A stretch of 64,000 bases of DNA from the NCBI RefSeq assembly GCF_002846415.1, contig NZ_PJMX01000001.1, positions 124,001-188,000 on the forward strand, written 5' to 3'. The stretch comes from Streptomyces sp. TLI_146. Its GTDB lineage: Bacteria > Actinomycetota > Actinomycetes > Streptomycetales > Streptomycetaceae. Numbering within the stretch: the first letter of the stretch is position 1; every line of letters starts with the position of its first letter. This document shows, in pieces, positions 57,902 through 64,000 of this stretch. Position numbers and translations under genes: made by a program. Below the pieces are notes generated by a model that saw only the letters and a program-made list of their open reading frames with translations, was not told the origin of the DNA and did not search any database.

Positions 57902-58410
57902 AACTCGGCGACGGGAACCAGTGGCCTCGCCTGTTCGAAGCGAGCCGGGGCATCCCACAGCCCGGCGGCCTGCCCGCCATCACCCACCCGGACGTCATCT
58001 ACCCGGGGCAGCAGGTGACCGTGCCCGGCGCCCAGCAGGCCCGACATCCCCAGGGCCACCCCCAAGGTGAGGACACCGGCCACCGGCCGACCGCTCCCCC
58101 AGCCACCCACCATCCCGAGGACGCACGGAAGCCGAGCCAGAGCCCAAGCGACGGTCCCGGCCGCGCACCGAGCCAGACCAATGCGCCTGCTCCCCACGCC
58201 TCGTCCGCCAGCCCGCCGCCCCATCGCCCAGCGCAGCCCGGGCGGGAGCAGGCATCGCCGTCCACCAACCCCTCCACCACGCCCCGGGCCAAAACACCGT
58301 CCCCGACCGCTACGCCGCTGCCGTCGGCGAAGCCGTCCAGCACCCCTACCTCCCCGCCCACCGCTCCCGGCCAAGGCACCCCGCGACGGCTTCCGCCAGC
58401 AACCCGCTAA
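57820..58410 (+). pseudogene. middle part of split LysM-BTAD gene
   Basis: Continues the protein as DSTPAHVQGERPVTVHPGQS, LSGIAAVELGDGNQWPRLFE, ASRGIPQPGGLP and DVIYPGQQVTVPG, a second LysM unit, followed by a long Pro/Ser/Thr linker. It has no start codon of its own and ends at TAA 58408-58410, just after another frame change (about 58380-58400). Confidence 0.7.
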
Positions 58411-58421
58411 ACCAACGCACC

Positions 58422-60566
58422 GTGCTCGGCGCCGGCGCCCTGCTCGCAGCTGCTGTCACCGGCGCGCTCGCCCTGCGCCGCACCCTGCAGCGCCGCCGCC
58501 GCAAACCCGGCGAGACGATCGCCATCGCCCCTCAGACATCCACGGCCGAGGCCCAGTTGGCGGCGGCCGCCGACACCGGTAGCGCATCCCGCCTGGACGC
58601 GGCCCTGCGCACCCTCGCCCACCACCTGACCCAGCAGGACGACGACACCGCGCTGCCGCCACCGCTGCGGGCCGCCCGGATCGGGACCCGGACCATCGAG
58701 GTACTGCCCGACAACCAAGGCCAGGAACCGGTAGCACCCTTCACCGCCGGGCAGGACGGCTGGTGGGTCGTGCCCGCTGACGCCACCCTCCTGGACGAGG
58801 AGGCCGTCCGGGAGATACCGCCGCCCTATCCCGCACTGGTCACCATCGGCAGCACCACAGCGGGCGACCTGCTGCTCCTCAACCTCGCACAGCTGCCCGC
58901 CCTGCTGCTGGACGGCGCCCCGCTCCACATCACCGAGGTCTGTACCTCCCTCGCCCTCGAACTCGCCATGAGCCCCTGGGCCGCCACCACCGAGATTGTC
59001 ATCGTCGGGTTCGGTGAGGAGCTACCGCAGCTGCTGCCCACCGCGCGGATCACCCACCTGCGCCAAGCCGCCCACGCGCTGCGCGACCTGAGTGAACAGC
59101 TGCTGGAAACACATCAGATACCCGACACAGCACATCATCCCTACGTGCTGCTGTGCGCATCCGCGCTGGACCCGGACATTTCTTGGCAGTTCGCCGACCT
59201 GATCGGCAGAGCTAGCTCCCTGTCCGTCACATTGATCGCCCCGGCGAGTACGACGTGCGGCCACTTCCCCCAGGCGCAAACCCTCAACGCCTCCCTCAAC
59301 GAACCCCAGGCCCTCGACTGCACCGGCACAACGATCACCGTGCAGCGCCTGGAACAGGCCGCCTACCAGCAGATCACCACCGCCCTCAAAGCCTCCGCAC
59401 AGCCACCCCACCCAGCCGAAGGAGCCTGGAAGGACGTCCCGGACGAGCCCGGCACCATCCAGCAGAGCAACCCGGCACCATCCCAGGAACCCCCTGTGCG
59501 CAAAGCCGCCACGCCCCCCACTCCGAAGCCGACAGCGGCCACGCAGGCCAGCAACGAGGTGTTCCCGGCCCTGCTCGCCGCCACCACCGCCCCCTCCGTA
59601 ATCCGCCTCCAGACCACCCCCAGACCATCACCGCCACACGAAACTGAAGCCGGCCCCGGCACCCCAGCAGCCAGTCCCCGCACCCCCGCCTCCCCACCGC
59701 CCGCTCCTTCCCCCACCAGCCCACAGGCCGCGCAAGCCAACACCCCCGCAGCCCCCAGCCTGCAAGGGGGCCCCACCACGGCGGCTGAACACGCCGCACC
59801 CGGCCTGCACACCCCCGAGATCCGCGTCCTGGGCCCACTGGAAGTGACAGGCGTGGACAACACCGGCCACGGCCCGAAAATGAAACAACTCGCCGCCCTG
59901 CTCTACTTCCGGCCCGGACACAACGCCGATGTCCTGTGCGCCGACATGGACCCCGCCCACCCCTGGTCCACGCGCACCCTTAACGCACGACTCCAAGGCC
60001 TGCGCCACTGCCTGGGCAGCGACCCCTGCGGCACCCTCTACGTCCCCCGGCGCAAGACCGGCGAAGACCCCTACCGGCTTGACCCGAGCGTGCGCTGCGA
60101 CTGGAGCCACTTCCTGCACCTCGCCGAACGCGCCATGCCACTGGGATTGGCAGGCCTCACCGACCTGGAAACGGCCCTGGCACTGGTACGGGGCACACCG
60201 TTCGGCGGCCGGCCGCTGCCCTGGGCCGAGCCCCTGCAGCAGGAGATGCTCACCCGGATCATCGACGTCGCCCACACCATCGCCGTCCACCGCACCGCAC
60301 CCGGCCCCCACCACGATCTGAGCGCCGCACGCCACGCCATCATGACCGGACTCGACGCCGACGAATCGGCCGAAGTGCTCTACCGGGACTGGATCCGGCT
60401 GGAAGCAGCATGCGGCAACCGCACCGGCCTCCATACCGCCATCAACCGCATCCAAGAAGTCAACCAGACACTCGACTGCTCCCTGGAGACCGAGACGGAA
60501 CAACTGATCCACGAACTCCTCAACACCCGGAAGGCCTCAGTGCCGTCTGAGGACTGTCCTTTATAA
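58422..60566 (+). CDS. BTAD-type transcriptional regulator part of split LysM-BTAD gene
   Basis: The frame begins with NPLNQRT just upstream and VLGAGALLAAAVTGALALRR (TM). It contains LLLLNLAQLPALLLDGAPLH, PYVLLCASALDPDISWQFAD, a Pro-rich linker and, from about residue 466, PEIRVLGPLEVTGVDNTG, MKQLAALLYFRPGHN (OmpR-like wHTH of BTAD proteins). The BTAD helices follow (WSHFLHLAERAMPLG, LTDLETALALVRGTPFGGRP). A membrane-bound protein with LysM outside and a BTAD domain inside could link the envelope state to regulation. 714 aa in this frame. Confidence 0.75.
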   Translation: MLGAGALLAAAVTGALALRRTLQRRRRKPGETIAIAPQTSTAEAQLAAAADTGSASRLDAALRTLAHHLTQQDDDTALPPPLRAARIGTRTIEVLPDNQGQEPVAPFTAGQDGWWVVPADATLLDEEAVREIPPPYPALVTIGSTTAGDLLLLNLAQLPALLLDGAPLHITEVCTSLALELAMSPWAATTEIVIVGFGEELPQLLPTARITHLRQAAHALRDLSEQLLETHQIPDTAHHPYVLLCASALDPDISWQFADLIGRASSLSVTLIAPASTTCGHFPQAQTLNASLNEPQALDCTGTTITVQRLEQAAYQQITTALKASAQPPHPAEGAWKDVPDEPGTIQQSNPAPSQEPPVRKAATPPTPKPTAATQASNEVFPALLAATTAPSVIRLQTTPRPSPPHETEAGPGTPAASPRTPASPPPAPSPTSPQAAQANTPAAPSLQGGPTTAAEHAAPGLHTPEIRVLGPLEVTGVDNTGHGPKMKQLAALLYFRPGHNADVLCADMDPAHPWSTRTLNARLQGLRHCLGSDPCGTLYVPRRKTGEDPYRLDPSVRCDWSHFLHLAERAMPLGLAGLTDLETALALVRGTPFGGRPLPWAEPLQQEMLTRIIDVAHTIAVHRTAPGPHHDLSAARHAIMTGLDADESAEVLYRDWIRLEAACGNRTGLHTAINRIQEVNQTLDCSLETETEQLIHELLNTRKASVPSEDCPL

Positions 60567-60606
60567 GCGCGTGAGCTGGGGCTTTGTCTGAGGGTACGGT
60601 CGCTGG

Positions 60607-61041
60607 GTGGAGTCGAAGCGGTGGAACGAGTGCCCGTTGCACGGGGCCGGTGTGCGTCCGGATTACCTGGTCGGGCGACGCCTTGAAGGAGTGCTGGCAT
60701 CGTGGCACCTGTACGGTGGGCAGCAGCGGTCCGGTCCGCTGGATGTGTGGCTGATTGACAGCGCGGAGGCCGCCACCCACGTGACGACGGGCTCGGACTG
60801 GTGCCTGATCGTGGAGACATCGCTTCCTTTCAGGGGATACGACATGGCGGAGCTGGGCCGCATCGAAGTGGCGCCAGCTCACGGCGAGACCCCGTTCGCG
60901 AGCCACCTCGGCGAAAGAGTCCTGGCGGTACGCGAAGAAACGGACCCGGACCTCGGACGGCTCGCGCTGGAGATCACTTTCGGCTCCGGACGTGTCCGGT
61001 GTGACACCTGGTCCGGGGATCTGCGCCTGTCCAGTGAGTGA
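60607..61041 (+). CDS. hypothetical soluble protein
   Basis: A 144-aa protein starting MESKRWNECPLHGAGVRPDY, GTG start. It has VGRRLEGVLASWHLYGGQQR, VTTGSDWCLIVETSLPFRGY and LGERVLAVREETDPDLGRLA. The beta-rich end (LALEITFGSGRVRCDTWSGD) resembles DUF6188-type proteins like that at 193. Probably an orphan immunity-like protein. No operon partner. Confidence 0.55.
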   Translation: MESKRWNECPLHGAGVRPDYLVGRRLEGVLASWHLYGGQQRSGPLDVWLIDSAEAATHVTTGSDWCLIVETSLPFRGYDMAELGRIEVAPAHGETPFASHLGERVLAVREETDPDLGRLALEITFGSGRVRCDTWSGDLRLSSE

Positions 61042-61149
61042 TCAGCACGCCGGTACCAGCGGGAACCGTGTGAGGATCTCGCCATGTCTGAGGTGATCAC
61101 GGCGTTGCAGGCGTCCTGGACTGCCCGTTCACCGGGCTGAGCCCGCACT

Positions 61150-61460
61150 GTTGCGTCAGTGGGTGAGGTTGCTTCCGACGTGAGGGGGGCAGTCCGCCGA
61201 GGCCAGCCGCGGAAGCAGAGGCTCCAGGACCGGCACTGGAGGCCCAGGGGGGCGCGGCGTACTGGCGCACCCACATGCGGCTGTGCCAGCTCGCCCTGTT
61301 CTTCGGCGTCTCCACGTCCGCGGCCGGCCGCAACATCAGCCCTCTCGGGTTTGCTCGCGCTCCGGCCCCGCAGGCGGTTTCACCGGGACACCGTGCTCAT
61401 CGTGGACCCTGGTTGCCGCCTTCGACCACACGGCGGCCGAGTCTAACTACCGGCACTCGG
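61150..61460 (+). pseudogene. IS5-family transposase remnant
   Basis: Reads TVASVGEVASDVRGAVRR, YWRTHMRLCQLALFFGVSTS, AAGRNISPLG, LALRPRRRFHRDTVLIVD and, in another frame, TLVAAFDHTAAESNYRHS, the order of an IS5/IS1647-like N-terminal region (HTH, then D-T-x-L-I-V-D-G-T-L-V-x-T-x-D-H). Multiple frame changes; dead. It matches the type of the 11.6 kb remnant. Confidence 0.65.
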
Positions 61461-61776
61461 ATCGTTCGCGGTGGCCGGCCATCCCCTGCCCGCAATCCGC
61501 AATGACTGCACAGCAGGGGAGATGTCCGGCGCCGCGTTGGAGTCGCCCCGCCCGGTGACTGTGGACGCCAGGTGGGCACCGTTCGGTGCCCCGGCGACGA
61601 GAGGGGCGCGCATGCTGGTACGAGCCGTGGTGCACACATGGCAACCGGGCTGCGGCACATGGTGCAGGGGCGGAAACAAAACGCCGGCTCTCGTGCACAG
61701 GCGACAGACCAACCACCCCCGATGGTGCACCGGGACAATACCTCAGGCACCAGCGGGGCGCTTAGCGTTGCCGGGC

Positions 61777-63420
61777 ATGACAGGCCAGTTGACCTGGACC
61801 CACACCCCAACAGAATCCGCAGACACAGCCCCGCACCCCCCGGCCCGGGACAGCGGGTTGACCCCTTCGCCCGAAGCCGCGACAGCCGCCCCGACCCGTG
61901 AACACCAGCGCCTGCGGCCCCCGCCCAGCCGGCCGGGACCGCTCAGCGCTCACCGGCATACCCGGCCCGCGGATCTGCTCGATGCGCTGGGCGCGTTGTC
62001 CCCGCGCATGCACCAGCTCCTGACCGAAGGCGACCGGCACGGCGCCTACACCAGCCCAACCCGGCAGCGCGGCGGCCACAACAGTGCAGCCTCCGACCAC
62101 GCCTGGGCGCTCACACGCGCTGTGGCCGCAGGGGCGGTGCAGGCGGGCTGGAGCCGGGCCGCGTTCGTCCAAGTCCTCCTGGACGGCCCCTACCCGGCCG
62201 GAAAGCCCGCCCGCGCCCTCCAGCACCGACGCGGCTACGACACCGCTGTCACCTGGCTGCACCGCGCCTTCGACGGCGCCCACCACTACCTCCAGAATGG
62301 CCGTGACCCGCTGTGCGGCCGGCAGGACTTCCACGCCGCCCTCGCCGCCTACCGCACCCGCATCGAACGCACACCCTGGCCCGGCACCGCCGCCAAAACC
62401 GACCTGCGTAATCTCCTCGCCCGGCTGGACATCTGCGCCCGGTCAGGCGGATGGGACCACACCGTCTCCGAACGCGACCTCGCCGAACGCATGGGCTGCG
62501 CCCGCACCACCACCCACCGCTCCAACCAACGCCTCCAGCACGCACGGCTGTTACGCCAGCTCGACCACGGCTCCCCCACCCAAGGCGCCCGCTGGATGCT
62601 CCTCGCCCCCACCGGCACCGGCCCCCTCAATCTGTCGCACGATGAGTCCACCCCCCAACGGCCGCAGGCTGGGGGGGCCATGAGTGGACCCGCCATGAGA
62701 CACACCCACCACCCCACGGGCGAACATGGCCACGGCGACAGTGACGCCGACCTCGACACCCACACCGCCGCACGACTCATGCCCCTCGACGCCTTCGCCC
62801 ACCGCGGACTCAGCAGCAGCGGACTCGCCATCCTCGCCGCACTCGCCGAACACGACGGACAGACCCTGGCCGAACTCCAAGGATCCGCGTCCATCTCCCG
62901 CGCCACCGCCTACCGCCAAACCAACACGCTCACCCACCTCGGCCTCATCCAACGCGAAGGCGAACTCCTGCACTTGACTCCCGACGCTCTCGCCGGAACA
63001 GGCCAGCGCGGCCCCTACTGCGAACAGCCGGCCGCGGACTGGACCGACGTGGCAAAGCGCCTGGGCGTGCACGGCACCGCCCATCGCCGCCGACGACACC
63101 ACAACGCCGAACGCGCCCGATGGCACAACCAACAAGCCCGATTCACAGACCGGGCCAGACAGACAACGCCAGTACCACCACGTAAACCGCCGGGCGAAGC
63201 CATCCAGCCCCACCGTCAAGGCACCTACAAGACCGCCGGCTCCCCCACCGAACAGCCGGGCAGGGAGGGTTGGAACACAGCTGAGTCAACCCCCGGTTAC
63301 TCACCGGCATCCGCCATTCCAGTTGCCCCATCGTGGCAGACGGTTCCCTGCGTACCAGTCGAATCTGGCTCTCCTAGGCAGGGACCAAGTGGCCACTCTC
63401 GGGTGATGGACGGCAGGTGA
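61777..63420 (+). CDS. winged-helix DNA-binding protein (MarR-like, two wHTH)
   Basis: A 547-aa protein. I chose the ATG MTGQLTWTHTPTESADTAPH because the 100 codons upstream overlap IS debris. The middle has LLDALGALSPRMHQLLTEGD, VAAGAVQAGWSRAAFVQVLL and ARALQHRRGYDTAVTWLHRA. Two wHTH units follow: GGWDHTVSERDLAERMGCAR, TTTHRSNQRLQHARLLRQLD (about 225-265) and GLAILAALAEHDGQTLAELQ, ISRATAYRQTNTLTHLGLIQ (about 350-400). The C-terminal 150 residues are basic and low-complexity. Such proteins occur in actinomycete plasmids and chromosome arms and may be replication or partition regulators. Confidence 0.65.
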   Translation: MTGQLTWTHTPTESADTAPHPPARDSGLTPSPEAATAAPTREHQRLRPPPSRPGPLSAHRHTRPADLLDALGALSPRMHQLLTEGDRHGAYTSPTRQRGGHNSAASDHAWALTRAVAAGAVQAGWSRAAFVQVLLDGPYPAGKPARALQHRRGYDTAVTWLHRAFDGAHHYLQNGRDPLCGRQDFHAALAAYRTRIERTPWPGTAAKTDLRNLLARLDICARSGGWDHTVSERDLAERMGCARTTTHRSNQRLQHARLLRQLDHGSPTQGARWMLLAPTGTGPLNLSHDESTPQRPQAGGAMSGPAMRHTHHPTGEHGHGDSDADLDTHTAARLMPLDAFAHRGLSSSGLAILAALAEHDGQTLAELQGSASISRATAYRQTNTLTHLGLIQREGELLHLTPDALAGTGQRGPYCEQPAADWTDVAKRLGVHGTAHRRRRHHNAERARWHNQQARFTDRARQTTPVPPRKPPGEAIQPHRQGTYKTAGSPTEQPGREGWNTAESTPGYSPASAIPVAPSWQTVPCVPVESGSPRQGPSGHSRVMDGR

Positions 63421-63517
63421 GTCCGGGCGAACGTCCACCAAGCATCGGCTGGTTGCTTGCGCGTCACGGTCACTTCTCCCAGGTTGCGCGTGACGGGGGT
63501 GCAGGATCGAGGAGACG

Positions 63518-63697
63518 ATGAACGCCGTGGTCTACCCAGCGTGCCGGGCCCGCAACGCCCCCGCCTGCAACACCCCCTCGCGCACCGCGGCTAACTTCCC
63601 CTCGCTCCAGATGACTTCCTGGAATGGAATGGCCGAAGAGCCTGATGGGCATGAGGCGGGTGCAAAGCCCGCCGACCGCCAAGGGAGACGACGATGA
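63518..63697 (+). CDS. 59-aa ORF overlapping the next gene
   Basis: Starts MNAVVYPACRARNAPACNTP with GAGGAG three bases upstream and ends in ATGA with the next start. Two Cys, basic end. The overlap supports translation, but no family was recognised. Confidence 0.35.
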   Translation: MNAVVYPACRARNAPACNTPSRTAANFPSLQMTSWNGMAEEPDGHEAGAKPADRQGRRR

Positions 63698-64000
63698 GCA
63701 CAACAGTGCCGAGTGGGCCAGGGTCCGGGTCCGGGATCACCACGTCGGCGGGAGGACCGCCCCCACAACCGCCTGGAGGCCAGGCAGCCAACTCGTCACG
63801 GCGGGGAACTCTCTCGCATCTCAAGCTCAGCTTGATACTCGTCGGTGTCTTCGCCCTACTTCTGATGGTGATGTGGCGGGCACCTTGGTTCTTGGACCAT
63901 GCCGAACTGGGCCACCTCAAAGAGGCGGGCCCTCAAGCGACGGTAGTGTCCGGGTTCCGAACCGCGCTGGCTGCGCTGCTGGTCGCTGCAGCGGGAGCGG
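63694..64000 (+). CDS. membrane protein, probable pentapeptide-repeat family (5' part)
   Basis: Truncated by the window end. After a Gly/Pro/Ser-rich start, LKLSLILVGVFALLLMVMWR is the first TM helix, APWFLDHAELGHLKEAGPQA a loop and TVVSGFRTALAALLVAAAGA the second TM helix. This N-terminus is what I remember from Streptomyces pentapeptide-repeat membrane proteins, where a Y-R-S-V-x-L-T-x-x-G-Q-x-T-D-R-Y segment follows. RBS AAGGGAGA. The repeat part is outside the window. Confidence 0.65.
   Translation, partial: MSTTVPSGPGSGSGITTSAGGPPPQPPGGQAANSSRRGTLSHLKLSLILVGVFALLLMVMWRAPWFLDHAELGHLKEAGPQATVVSGFRTALAALLVAAAGA

Overview
The window is high-GC DNA with strong G/C preference at third codon positions, frequent GTG starts and 1-4 base overlaps between genes. 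Protein families such as SCO4402-like, DUF6188, DUF6193, XRE-DUF5753, DUF574 methyltransferases and a tad locus ending in a LysM-BTAD protein point to Streptomyces or a close relative. No rRNA, tRNA or CRISPR was seen. The mix of orphan immunity genes, broken insertion sequences and small peptide clusters suggests an accessory part of the chromosome.

Region 1 (1-19 kb) is a patchwork. It holds single, mostly minus-strand genes resembling polymorphic-toxin immunity proteins (SMI1/KNR4, Imm21, HEAT-like, DUF1963, DUF6193, SCO4402-like, TPR-like), two lipoproteins, a CPBP protease and an Imm-like pseudogene. Between them lie wrecks of IS256, IS630 and IS5 elements. One IS is intact: an IS701-family element (11718-13113) with 16-bp terminal repeats and a CTAG target duplication, sitting inside an older IS5-type transposase.

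Region 2 (19-26 kb) has a HAD hydrolase, a TPR-type XRE regulator and, divergent from it, a compact peptide / PCMT-like methyltransferase / peptide / methyltransferase unit. This resembles a minimal aspartimide-forming RiPP (imiditide-like) locus. An aminoglycoside-phosphotransferase-like kinase and a second XRE-TPR regulator follow on the minus strand.

Region 3 (26.7-47.5 kb) is about 26 plus-strand genes, many overlapping by 4 bases. It starts with HATPase/LuxR-like/nucleotide-kinase-like genes, continues with an amino-acid permease, a glutamine-synthetase-like ligase and a TIM-barrel isomerase-like protein, then a DUF574 methyltransferase and a duplicated pair of XRE-DUF5753 plus multi-winged-helix GntR-like regulators. 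It ends in a RiPP cassette: a 37-aa precursor candidate, TfuA, YcaO, a methyltransferase, a GpsA-like dehydrogenase, a small membrane-anchored protein and an HTTM/DoxX-like membrane protein. YcaO-TfuA pairs install backbone thioamides, so this is a candidate thioamidated-peptide cluster with an unfamiliar precursor.

Region 4 (47.5-64 kb) begins with an IS110 remnant and a 45-bp palindrome, then a lipoprotein and a tad-type secretion/pilus operon (secreted protein, CpaB-like SAF, CpaE-like ATPase, CpaF, TadB, TadC, small TM protein, two TadE-like, TadG-like, LysM-BTAD). An unrelated antisense gene interrupts the tad operon, and the LysM-BTAD gene is split by two frameshifts. A winged-helix DNA-binding protein and the start of a probable pentapeptide-repeat membrane protein close the window.

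Several genes carry single-base frameshifts, some at G-runs. Genuine decay and homopolymer sequencing errors cannot be told apart from this sequence alone.
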